Assembly: GCF_039830145.1 (NCBI RefSeq)
Contig: NZ_CP156082.1
Coordinates: 1,568,001-1,632,000 of the forward strand
Reading direction: 5' to 3'
Length of the DNA: 64,000 nt
Source of the DNA: Croceibacterium sp. TMG7-5b_MA50
GTDB lineage: Bacteria; Pseudomonadota; Alphaproteobacteria; Sphingomonadales; Sphingomonadaceae
The position numbers and the translations under genes were made by a program. Positions 29,685 through 36,862 of this stretch are shown one piece after another. Below the pieces are notes generated by a model, which saw nothing but the letters and a program-made list of their open reading frames with translations, ran no database searches and was not told where the DNA came from. Numbering within the stretch: the first letter of the stretch is position 1; every line of letters begins with the position of its first letter.

Positions 29685-30740
29685 ATGAAGATTGCCTGCC
29701 TGCCCGGTGACGGGATCGGTCCCGAGATCATGGCGGAGGCGTTGCGCGTGCTCGACGCGTTGGGCCTGCCGGTCGAGGTCGCGCATGGCGACGTGGGTGG
29801 CATTGCCTACCGCCGGCACGGCCATCCGCTGCCGCCCGAGACGCTGGCGCTGGCGAAGGATGCCGATGCGCTGCTGTTCGGCGCCGTGGGCGATCCCGAA
29901 TGCGACAATCTGGAACGGCACCTGAGGCCCGAACAGGCGATCCTGGGGCTGCGGCAGGCGCTGGGCCTGTTCGCCAACCTGCGCCCGGCCAAGATGTTCG
30001 CGGGGCTGGAGCATCTGTCCGCCCTGCGCCCCGAAGTCGCCGGCGCGATCGACCTGCTGATCCTGCGCGAGCTGAACGGCGACGTCTATTTCGGCGAGAA
30101 GGCGATCCGCACGCTGGACGATGGCCGGCGGCAGGGCTTCGACCTCATGTCCTATGCCGAGGACGAGGTGCGGCGCATCGCCCATGCCGCGTTCCGCGCA
30201 GCGCAAGGGCGGCAGGGCCGGCTGACCAGCGTCGACAAGGCCAATGTGCTGGAAACCAGCCAGCTATGGCGCGACGTGATGATCGAGGTTGCCGCCGAAT
30301 ACCCCGACGTGGCGCTGACCCACATGTATGTGGACAATGCCGCCATGCAGCTGGTGCGCAATCCCGGCCAGTTCGACGTGATCGTCACCGGTAACCTGTT
30401 CGGCGATATCCTGTCCGATCAGGCGAGCATGTGCGTCGGTTCCATCGGCCTGCTGGCCAGTGCCGCGCTGGGCGCGCGGCAGACGGAGCATGGCACGCCC
30501 GGCCTGTTCGAGCCGATCCATGGCAGCGCCCCCGATATCGCCGGGCAAGGCAAGGCCAACCCGCTGGCGATGATCCTGTCGCTCGCCATGCTGCTGCGCC
30601 ATGCTTTGGGCCAGGAAGCGGCCGCCGCGCGGGTCGAGGCGGCGGTGGCGGCGACGCTGGCCGACGGGATCATGGGCGCGGATCTGGGCGGCAGCGCAGG
30701 CACGCGCGAGATCGGCGATGCGGTGCTGGCGCGGCTCTGA
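29685..30740 (+). CDS. leuB: 3-isopropylmalate dehydrogenase
   Basis: LeuB oxidatively decarboxylates 3-isopropylmalate with NAD in leucine synthesis. The 351 residues start [23 protein letters not shown]. They carry [16 protein letters not shown], the catalytic Tyr region, the NAD-binding and metal-binding [30 protein letters not shown], and the [14 protein letters not shown] loop. It starts directly after recO; leuD lies about 8 kb downstream and leuC is not in the window. Confidence 0.97.
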   Translation: MKIACLPGDGIGPEIMAEALRVLDALGLPVEVAHGDVGGIAYRRHGHPLPPETLALAKDADALLFGAVGDPECDNLERHLRPEQAILGLRQALGLFANLRPAKMFAGLEHLSALRPEVAGAIDLLILRELNGDVYFGEKAIRTLDDGRRQGFDLMSYAEDEVRRIAHAAFRAAQGRQGRLTSVDKANVLETSQLWRDVMIEVAAEYPDVALTHMYVDNAAMQLVRNPGQFDVIVTGNLFGDILSDQASMCVGSIGLLASAALGARQTEHGTPGLFEPIHGSAPDIAGQGKANPLAMILSLAMLLRHALGQEAAAARVEAAVAATLADGIMGADLGGSAGTREIGDAVLARL

Positions 30741-30767
30741 TCCGCGCCAGCCCGTGATCACCCCTGG

Positions 30768-31118
30768 TTAGCGGCGACCGCCGTAGATCACCCGTCCGCC
30801 GTAGCGATGGGCAACCCGCTCCGCCTGGCGGCAGCTGGTGGCCGCGGGCTGGTGACCAGGGGGGCGGCCCTCGAACCACACGCGGCAGGTGCCGGCGCGC
30901 GGCAGGTGGCCCGGCGGCACGCCATAGCGACCGACGCCGTTACCATTGTTGCCGCGGCCACGATCGTCATAGCGGTCGTAGCGATCATGTCGGTCGTTCC
31001 GGTCGTAGCGATCGTGGCGTTCATACCGGTCATGACTGCGCCCGTGCTTCGGATCGGCCGAAGCCGGGGTGGCGAGCGCCGTCGCGAGGACGGCCGTGGC
31101 AAGGATGAGTTTCTTCAT
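30768..31118 (-). CDS. Secreted His/Arg/Tyr repeat protein with a PPGH-type C-terminal domain
   Basis: This 116-residue protein has a signal peptide (MKKLILATAVLATALATPASA). A low-complexity stretch of HDRYDR/NDRHDR repeats (about residues 26-55) follows. The C-terminal module GVPPGHLPRAGTCRVWFEGRPPGHQPAATSC carries two cysteines and matches a short extracytoplasmic motif common in proteobacterial secreted proteins. Its function is unknown. It is convergent with leuB, 27 bases apart. Confidence 0.7.
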   Translation of the reverse strand: MKKLILATAVLATALATPASADPKHGRSHDRYERHDRYDRNDRHDRYDRYDDRGRGNNGNGVGRYGVPPGHLPRAGTCRVWFEGRPPGHQPAATSCRQAERVAHRYGGRVIYGGRR

Positions 31119-31204
31119 CGAACTTCTCCGACTTGGATCTGTGTGGGTAACGATCCTCGTCGTTCATGTATCCGTGCTTTTTAATGAACGGAAACTGACA
31201 GCGA

Positions 31205-32476
31205 CTAGACCCAGCTGTTCAGCCATGCATAGGCGCGGAAGCCCTGCGGCCCTTGCAGTGGGCCCGCGGTCAGCACCGGCCAGAACCAGGCGAGCAGCGC
31301 CAGCGCCCCAAACGGGATCGCCAGCACGCTGCGCCAGCCGCGCTGCCACAGCGCGTTCAGCGCCAGCGCCAGCGCGGCGGTCGCGAACAGGCCGGGCAGC
31401 GCATAATGGTAGAAGAACTGCACGTTCTTGGCCGTGACCAGCCACAGCCCCATGCTGGCGGCGTAGAGGAGCACCACCGCCAGCGCGTCCGCCCGACCAC
31501 GCAGCCCCGCCCAGACGCACCAGCCGAGTGCCGGCAGCGCAGGTAGGTGGACCAGCGGGTTGCCAATCAGCATCACCCCGCGTTGCGCGCCATCGACCGG
31601 TTCGTACAGGTACCAGATCGCCCGCCAATCCAGCACCCATTGCCACCAGCGGCTCTGATACGGGTGGCCGGGCAATGTCTGGTGCTGGAGGCTCAGCATC
31701 TGGCGGTGCTGGTCGATGAGGCCATGCCAGCCTTGCAGCGGCTGCACCTCCACGAACCAGTAGGGCGCGTAGCTGGCGGCATAGACCGCCAGCGGCACGG
31801 CGCCGAGCCACAGCGCCGCCTCCGCCAGGCGCATGCCGGGCACCGGCGGGCCGCGGCGGGTGAGCAGGCCGGGCCAGCCGCAGGCGCGGAGGCGCGCGGC
31901 GGCGAAGGCGAGGCCGGGCAGGACGGCGACGGGGATCGCGTTCCACTTCGTCGCCATCGCGCAGCCGAGCGCCACGCCCGCCAGCGCCAGCCGCCAGCGG
32001 CCCTGTTCCGGCTGGCGCACGGCGGCGGCGCACATCCACAGCGCGACGGCGACGCCCGCCAGCATGAACACGTCGAGCATGGCGATGCGCGCCTGCACCA
32101 GCAGCGGGAACCCCGCCGCCGCCAGCACGCCGCCCGTCAGGCTAGCGAAGCGTGTGCCGGCCGCAAACCACATCGCGCGGGCGAACGCCCACAGCGTCAG
32201 CACGCCCGCCGCCCACGGCATCACCCGCCAGCCCAGCGGATTGTCGCCCAGCAGCGCCATGCCGCCCGCGATCAGCTCCTTGCCGAGCGGGGGGTGTTCC
32301 GGGTTGGCGATGTGCGTCAGTCCCAGCAGCGCGCGCGCGGCGGGGAGATAATGCACCTCGTCGAAGAAGGGCGCGGACGGGATCGTCAGCCGCCAGCCGG
32401 CCAGACACGCGAAGACAGCCACCAGCAGCGCCGTCCAGCCGAGGGGATCGCCGGCGCGGGTGGGCGGGCTGCTCAT
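31205..32476 (-). CDS. PMT/GT39-family membrane glycosyltransferase
   Basis: This is a polytopic inner-membrane enzyme expected to transfer a sugar from a lipid-phosphate donor to protein or lipid at the periplasmic side. The first loop holds the catalytic signature SAPFFDEVHYLPAARALL, with the DE pair, and NPEHPPLGKELIAGGMALLG, both typical of the PMT family. There are about eleven membrane segments over 423 residues. It is divergent from metZ with a short spacer. The acceptor is unknown. Confidence 0.85.
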   Translation of the reverse strand: MSSPPTRAGDPLGWTALLVAVFACLAGWRLTIPSAPFFDEVHYLPAARALLGLTHIANPEHPPLGKELIAGGMALLGDNPLGWRVMPWAAGVLTLWAFARAMWFAAGTRFASLTGGVLAAAGFPLLVQARIAMLDVFMLAGVAVALWMCAAAVRQPEQGRWRLALAGVALGCAMATKWNAIPVAVLPGLAFAAARLRACGWPGLLTRRGPPVPGMRLAEAALWLGAVPLAVYAASYAPYWFVEVQPLQGWHGLIDQHRQMLSLQHQTLPGHPYQSRWWQWVLDWRAIWYLYEPVDGAQRGVMLIGNPLVHLPALPALGWCVWAGLRGRADALAVVLLYAASMGLWLVTAKNVQFFYHYALPGLFATAALALALNALWQRGWRSVLAIPFGALALLAWFWPVLTAGPLQGPQGFRAYAWLNSWV

Positions 32477-32550
32477 GGCCGGGGCCTACAAACGGGCAAG
32501 CGGGAGGGCAAGCTTGCCCCGCGCGGCGGCCTTCCGTAATGCCCGCCCTC

Positions 32551-33756
32551 ATGAAGAAGACCACCGGACAGGACCGTTCCATCACCGCCGCCTGGCGCCC
32601 CGCCACCCAGGCTGTGCGCGCGGGCACGATGCGGACCGAGCATGGCGAGACCAGCGAGGCGCTGTTCCTCACCAGCGGCTACACCTATGACAGCGCCGAG
32701 ATCGTGGCCGACCGCTTCGCCGGCGAGGCGCCGGGCATGGTCTATTCGCGCATGCAGAACCCCACCACGCAGATGCTGGAAGACCGCATCGCCGCGCTGG
32801 AGGGGGCCGAGGCGTGCCGGGTGCAGGCGACCGGCATGGCGGCGATGAGCGCCGCGATCCTGTCGCACCTGTCCGCCGGCGACCACATCGTCGCGGGCAA
32901 GGCGGCGTTCGGGTCGTGCCGCTGGATCGTCGACAATCTGCTGCCCCGCTTCGGGATCGAGGGCACCACGGTGGACGCGCGCGACAATGCCGCTTGGGAG
33001 GCGGCGATCCGCCCCAATACCCGGATGTTCTTCTTCGAAACGCCGGCCAACCCGACCATGGACGTGGTCGACATGGCGCATGTCTGCGCCCTCGCCCGCG
33101 CGCACGGCATCACCACGCTGGTCGACAACGCCTTCGCCACCCCCGTGCTGCAGCGGCCGATGGAGTTCGGCGCGGACATCGTTGCCTATTCCGCGACCAA
33201 GCTGATGGATGGCCAAGGCCGTGTGCTGGCAGGCGCGCTATGCGCGTCCGAGCAGTGGATCACCGATGTCCTGATGCCGTTCCAGCGCAATACCGGGCCG
33301 ATCCTGGCGCCGTTCAACGCCTGGGTCGTGCTGAAGGGGCTGGAGACGCTGGACCTGCGCGCCAGGCGGCAGAGCGAAAATGCGCTGGCCGTGGCACAAT
33401 TCCTGGAAAGCCGGGGCGTGGAGGTGCTGTATCCGGGGCTGCCGAGCCACCCGCAGCACGACCTTGCCATGCGGCAGATGGTCGCCGCCGGGCCGATCTT
33501 CGCCTTCTACATGGCGGATCGCGGGCAGGCCATGGCGCTGCTGAACGGGCTGGGGCTGATCGACATCAGCAACAATATCGGTGATTCCAAGTCGCTGATG
33601 TGCCACCCGGCGACCACCACGCACCACAATATGGGGCCGGAAGGCCGCGCCGATGCCGGCGTGACCGACGGAATGCTGCGGCTGAATGTCGGGCTGGAAG
33701 ATCCGCTGGATCTGATCGCGGACCTGGATCAGGCGCTGGACCGGATCGGCCGGTAA
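32551..33756 (+). CDS. metZ: O-succinylhomoserine sulfhydrylase
   Basis: This PLP enzyme of the Cys/Met metabolism family makes homocysteine from O-succinylhomoserine and sulfide in methionine synthesis. The 401 residues contain YSRMQNPTTQMLEDRIAALEGAE, the FETPANPTMDVVD strand, and VAYSATKLMDGQGRVLAGAL with the PLP lysine. The C-terminal part includes NNIGDSKSLMCHPATTTHHNM, a substrate-site segment. Cystathionine gamma-synthase is a less likely reading. ATG 32551 (MKKTTGQ) is preferred; ATG 32539 adds MPAL. Confidence 0.92.
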   Translation: MKKTTGQDRSITAAWRPATQAVRAGTMRTEHGETSEALFLTSGYTYDSAEIVADRFAGEAPGMVYSRMQNPTTQMLEDRIAALEGAEACRVQATGMAAMSAAILSHLSAGDHIVAGKAAFGSCRWIVDNLLPRFGIEGTTVDARDNAAWEAAIRPNTRMFFFETPANPTMDVVDMAHVCALARAHGITTLVDNAFATPVLQRPMEFGADIVAYSATKLMDGQGRVLAGALCASEQWITDVLMPFQRNTGPILAPFNAWVVLKGLETLDLRARRQSENALAVAQFLESRGVEVLYPGLPSHPQHDLAMRQMVAAGPIFAFYMADRGQAMALLNGLGLIDISNNIGDSKSLMCHPATTTHHNMGPEGRADAGVTDGMLRLNVGLEDPLDLIADLDQALDRIGR

Positions 33757-33766
33757 GGACCAGTAC

Positions 33767-33793
33767 GCCGCCCCAGACCTGATCCGGGGCGGC
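33767..33793. terminator. Stem-loop between convergent metZ and ubiK
   Basis: GCCGCCCC (33767-33774) pairs perfectly with GGGGCGGC (33786-33793) around an 11-base loop. It lies between the ends of two convergent genes, which is where a bidirectional terminator belongs. No U-tract follows on either side, so the role is uncertain. Confidence 0.4.
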
Positions 33794-33802
33794 CACAATC
33801 TG

Positions 33803-34108
33803 TTATACGCCTTCGAGCGGGTCGATCCCGGACGAGTCGGTGGTGGAGGTGGTCGTGGCGCCGGCGGAAAGCTGCGCCTCCAGCGCGGTGACGCGGGCCT
33901 GCAGCTTCTCCGCCTCCTCCCGCGCGCGAGCGGCCATGTCCTTCACCGCGTCGAATTCGTCGCGGCTGACGAAGTCCATCCCGCCGAACGCCTCCTTGAA
34001 GCGTTCACGGGCGGTCTCCCGCGCTTCCCGCGTCATGCCGGCGAAGGTGCCAGCGGCGCTGTTGGCGAGCTTGACGAAGTCGGCGACAAAGGGGTTCTGG
34101 CTCTGCAT
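33803..34108 (-). CDS. ubiK: UbiK-family accessory factor (BMFP domain)
   Basis: UbiK-type proteins assist the aerobic ubiquinone biosynthesis complex. The 101 residues start MQSQNPFVADFVKLANSAAGTFAGMTREARE, then carry MDFVSRDEFDAVKDMAARAREEAEKLQARVTALEAQL, the coiled-coil C-terminal motif of BMFP proteins (FVSREEFD-type). The Thr/Ser tail is variable. It lies before tspO and tlyA on the same strand. Confidence 0.85.
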   Translation of the reverse strand: MQSQNPFVADFVKLANSAAGTFAGMTREARETARERFKEAFGGMDFVSRDEFDAVKDMAARAREEAEKLQARVTALEAQLSAGATTTSTTDSSGIDPLEGV

Positions 34109-34147
34109 GCCTGCTATCTGGCGTGGGCCGCGCCCTGCTGCAAGTGG

Positions 34148-34645
34148 CTAAGCCGCCGGATTGAGCTGCAGGAACCGCCAGTTCAGGACCGCCGCGAACA
34201 GGACCCATGCCAGATAGGGCAGCAGCAGCACGCCGGCAGCCTGCCGCACGCGCAGGAACAGCACCAGCGTCACGATCAGCGCCACGTCCAGCGCCAGCAG
34301 GATCGCGAGGGCCAGCCCGATCCGGTGCCCTGCGAAGAAGGTCGGCGACCAGGCGAGATTGAGCAGGAGCTGCACGGCAAAGGCGGCGAGCGCCCGGCGG
34401 CGCAGCGCGCTGTCGGGCGAGGCGCCGACCAGCGCCAGCGCGACGCCCATCATCACGTAGAGGATCGGCCAGACGATCCCGAAGGTCGCGCCCGGCGGAT
34501 TGATCGCCGGCTTCACCAGCGCCTGGAACCATGGATCATCGGCCGACGAGCCGGAGGCGAGGCCCGACAGCGTGCCGAGCAGCAGAACCCCCGGCACGCA
34601 GAAGATCAGCCAGCGGGCCAGCGACGGATTGCGGCGGGTGGTCAT
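34148..34645 (-). CDS. tspO: TspO/MBR family membrane protein
   Basis: This five-helix membrane protein belongs to the tryptophan-rich sensory/peripheral benzodiazepine receptor family, which binds porphyrins. The 165 residues carry ADDPWFQALVKPAINPPGATFGIVWPILYVMMGVALALV and LLLNLAWSPTFFAGHRIGLAL, with the conserved WxPxF/WP residues, and end NWRFLQLN. Its start overlaps the tlyA stop by four bases (ATGA), so they are co-translated. Confidence 0.9.
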   Translation of the reverse strand: MTTRRNPSLARWLIFCVPGVLLLGTLSGLASGSSADDPWFQALVKPAINPPGATFGIVWPILYVMMGVALALVGASPDSALRRRALAAFAVQLLLNLAWSPTFFAGHRIGLALAILLALDVALIVTLVLFLRVRQAAGVLLLPYLAWVLFAAVLNWRFLQLNPAA

Positions 34646-35385
34646 TCCCCGTTCTTACGCGCGCTGACGAGAAATTCCACATTCCCCTCGCTGCCGGTGA
34701 TCGGGCTGGGGATGATGCCGGCGACCTGCCAGCCGACGGTGCCGAGCCAGTCGGCCACCTCCTGGCAGACACGGTCGTGCAGCGCGGGATCGCGCACGAT
34801 GCCGCCCTTCCCCACCTCTTCCCGCCGAACTTCGAACTGCGGCTTGATGAGCGCCACCAGCTGCGCGCCCGGCAGCGCCAGCGCCAGCGGCGCCTCCAGC
34901 ACCTTGGCGAGGCCGATGAAGCTGGCGTCGCAGACCACCCAGTCGCAACCTTGCGTGATGATGGCAGGCGTCAGGTCGCGGGCATTGGTCTGTTCCAGCA
35001 CGGTGATGCGCGGGTCCTGCCTGAGCTTCCAGTCGAGCTGGTTGGTGCCGACATCGACCGCGAAGACATGCGCCGCACCGTTTTCCAGCAGCACTTGCGT
35101 GAAGCCGCCGGTGCTGCTGCCGATGTCCATCGCCACCGCGCCCGTCGGGTCCAGCGCAAAGTGTTCCAGCGCATGGGCGAGCTTCACCCCGCCACGCCCG
35201 ACCCAGGGATGGTCGCGCCCGCGCACGTCGGGCACGGCATCCGCCGCGACCTGCTGGCCCGGCTTGTCGATCCGCTTGCCCCCCACGAACACCAGCCCTG
35301 CCATCACCAGCGCCTGCGCGCGGGCGCGGCTGGGGGCAAGGCCCCGTTCCGTCAGCAACTGGTCGATCCGCGTCTTGCCCGCCAT
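34642..35385 (-). CDS. tlyA: TlyA family rRNA (cytidine-2'-O)-methyltransferase
   Basis: TlyA methylates ribose of rRNA cytidines and was first named as hemolysin. An N-terminal S4 domain (TRIDQLLTERGLAPSRARAQALVMAGLV, 5-32) is followed by an FtsJ-like Rossmann methyltransferase: VAMDIGSSTGGFTQVLLENGA (SAM-binding, about 85), VVCDASFIGL (about 150) and LIKPQFEVRREEVGKGG (about 185). It has 247 aa, the usual length. Confidence 0.93.
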   Translation of the reverse strand: MAGKTRIDQLLTERGLAPSRARAQALVMAGLVFVGGKRIDKPGQQVAADAVPDVRGRDHPWVGRGGVKLAHALEHFALDPTGAVAMDIGSSTGGFTQVLLENGAAHVFAVDVGTNQLDWKLRQDPRITVLEQTNARDLTPAIITQGCDWVVCDASFIGLAKVLEAPLALALPGAQLVALIKPQFEVRREEVGKGGIVRDPALHDRVCQEVADWLGTVGWQVAGIIPSPITGSEGNVEFLVSARKNGE

Positions 35386-35440
35386 GGGTCGGGACCTTTA
35401 GGAGCGGTGGTCACGTTTCGCCAGCCTGACGAGAAAGCCC

Positions 35441-35974
35441 ATGAAGACAGCCCTGATCCCCGCGCTCACACTCGCCCTGCTGCCCGCCGCCTGCAACCAG
35501 CCGGCCGACGAGGCGGAGGCGCCGACCCCGGCACTGACCAGCGCCGCGCAGCCCACCACGGCCGCCGATGGCGAGGCGCTGACCGCCGGTAGCTGGCGGA
35601 TCGAGGAGGCGGCCAACGGCGCCAGCGCCGCGTTCGTCACCGCTGGCGGCGCCCCGCTGTTCCGCATGGTGTGCCGCCGCGCGGACCGGGCGATGATCCT
35701 GACCCGGTCGGGCGTGGATTCGGCCGTGACCGTCTTCCGGGTGGCAGCCGGCGGCATGTCGGCGGATGTCACCATGAACCCCGCCGGGCCGGAGGCGGGC
35801 GGCGACGCCGCAACGCGCGCCGGCGAAGTGGAGGCGGTGGTCGATCCCGGCCAGCCGATCCTGGCAGCCTTCGCCGACCCCGCTGCCACCATCCGCATCA
35901 CCGCGCCGGGCGTGGCGCCGCTGCATCTGCCGAGCCATAGTGGCACGATCCGCGTTGTGCAGGCATGCAGCTGA
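35441..35974 (+). CDS. Lipoprotein of unknown function (tandem paralogue 1)
   Basis: The product has a lipoprotein signal with lipobox LPAAC (Cys18), then an Ala/Pro/Thr-rich linker and a beta-rich domain from about residue 50: SWRIEEAANGASAAFVTAGGAPLFRMVC to PGVAPLHLPSHSGTIRVVQACS. It is 177 aa. The following gene encodes a protein with the same layout and end, and their stop and start codons overlap (TGATG). The function is unknown; both should be attached to a membrane on the periplasmic side. Confidence 0.75.
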   Translation: MKTALIPALTLALLPAACNQPADEAEAPTPALTSAAQPTTAADGEALTAGSWRIEEAANGASAAFVTAGGAPLFRMVCRRADRAMILTRSGVDSAVTVFRVAAGGMSADVTMNPAGPEAGGDAATRAGEVEAVVDPGQPILAAFADPAATIRITAPGVAPLHLPSHSGTIRVVQACS

Positions 35975-36486
35975 TGAGATCCCTCCACCTCCCCGTCGTG
36001 ACCCTGCCCGCGGTGCTGGCGCTGGCCGCCTGCGTGCCGTCCGTGCCGCAGCCGACCCCGGCGCCGCCGCCGACCCGCACACCCGCGCCCGCGCCGGCGC
36101 CCGCGCCCGCCCCGCCGCCGCCGCCCAGCAACTGGATGGACGCGGCCCAGACCGCGGGCGACTGGCGCTACGCCGCGGGCAGTGCGAGCTTCGCCGATGC
36201 GGGCGGCCGCGCGCTGTTCACGCTGGCGTGCAGCAACGGTCAGGTGACGCTGGCGCAGCCCGGCACGGCGGCGACGCAGATGGTGGTGCGCAGCGAGGCG
36301 CTGGACCGCACGCTGGCGGCCGGCGTCGCCGGCGGTGCGACGACCGCTACCCTGCCGGCAGGCGACCGGCTGCTGGACGCCATGGCCTTTTCCAAGGGCC
36401 GGTTTGCCATCGAGGTGCCTGGCGCCGCGCCGCTGTACCTGCCCGCCTGGCCGGAGGTGACGCGGGTGATCGAGGACTGCCGCTAG
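35974..36486 (+). CDS. Lipoprotein of unknown function (tandem paralogue 2)
   Basis: The 170 residues start MRSLHLPVVTLPAVLALAAC with a clean lipobox (LAAC). A Pro-rich spacer (about 25-52, PAPAPAPAP repeats) precedes a domain matching its upstream neighbour: DWRYAAGSASFADAGGRALFTLAC near the start and GAAPLYLPAWPEVTRVIEDCR at the end. I chose the ATG at 35974, overlapping the previous stop, because it gives the better signal peptide; ATG 35965 would add MQL. The pair looks like a tandem duplication that has diverged. Confidence 0.75.
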   Translation: MRSLHLPVVTLPAVLALAACVPSVPQPTPAPPPTRTPAPAPAPAPAPPPPPSNWMDAAQTAGDWRYAAGSASFADAGGRALFTLACSNGQVTLAQPGTAATQMVVRSEALDRTLAAGVAGGATTATLPAGDRLLDAMAFSKGRFAIEVPGAAPLYLPAWPEVTRVIEDCR

Positions 36487-36648
36487 GGAGCAATACGCAA
36501 GCTGCGCGGGGGTGTGGAAAAATCGCGCGACGGCCCTTGCTTTGAAGCGCCGGCTGACTCAGATTACCGCCAGGTCCGGCGAAGCACGCAGGGCCCGGCC
36601 ACCGGTGAAACGGCGGCATGGCTATCCAGCGCGAAAGGAGGTGATCCG

Positions 36649-36705
36649 ATGTCTCATGGTTCAGCAGAGAGGTCGGTTAAGTCCCGTGCGGAGCATTATC
36701 GGTAA
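36649..36705 (+). CDS. 18-codon leader ORF with an extended Shine-Dalgarno
   Basis: The ORF reads MSHGSAERSVKSRAEHYR and ends with TAA at 36703-36705. Its ribosome-binding site GAAAGGAGGTGATCC is complementary to all 15 final pyrimidine-rich bases of 16S rRNA (GGATCACCTCCTTTC) and GGAGG is seven bases from the ATG, the ideal spacing. Inside it, GGTTAAGTCCCG (36675-36686) is identical to a universally conserved stretch of 16S helix 35. The peptide is basic and polar with no recognised family. Strong translation initiation is expected; the function may lie in the act of translation or in the RNA. Confidence 0.55.
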   Translation: MSHGSAERSVKSRAEHYR

Positions 36706-36762
36706 TCTGATCTATCGCCGATAGAGGCTTCGTGGGCGGCACTTCCGGCCGCTGACCATGTG

Positions 36763-36795
36763 AAGGGCGGTATCGCGATGCGCGGTGCCGCCCTT
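36763..36795 (+). terminator. 15-bp stem-loop before ilvE, terminator-like
   Basis: Bases 36763-36777 pair with 36781-36795 over 15 positions, including two G-U pairs, with a three-base loop. The bases after it (CTCATTTCTG) are only moderately U-rich, so termination may be weak or conditional. It lies 67 bases before the ilvE ATG and after the 18-codon ORF, as an attenuator hairpin would. Confidence 0.5.
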
Positions 36796-36862
36796 CTCAT
36801 TTCTGCGCTCTTGCCTCCGCCAGTGGAGCGTCTTACGCGCATGGTCCAGGAGACAAGAGCCC

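Larger units (their letters stand above)
36487..36862 (+). promoter_or_regulatory. Long leader of ilvE with small ORFs and stem-loops
   Basis: These 376 bases before ilvE contain an 8-codon ORF (36618-36644), a perfect 15-base complement of the 16S 3' end (36633-36647) that serves as Shine-Dalgarno, an 18-codon ORF (36649-36705), small hairpins (36714-36726 around CTATCG/CGATAG and 36736-36752 GCGGC/GCCGC), and a strong 15-bp stem-loop at 36763-36795. The order small ORF, alternative hairpins, terminator-like hairpin, amino-acid gene resembles a translation-controlled attenuator. The leader peptide lacks Ile, Leu and has one Val, so classical branched-chain attenuation is not obvious. Confidence 0.6.

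Noticed and set aside
36633-36686. A displaced 16S rRNA fragment
   Set aside because: The 3'-end match is on the complementary strand, the helix 35 match is only 12-16 bases, and the order and orientation differ from 16S. No rRNA gene or remnant of useful length exists here.
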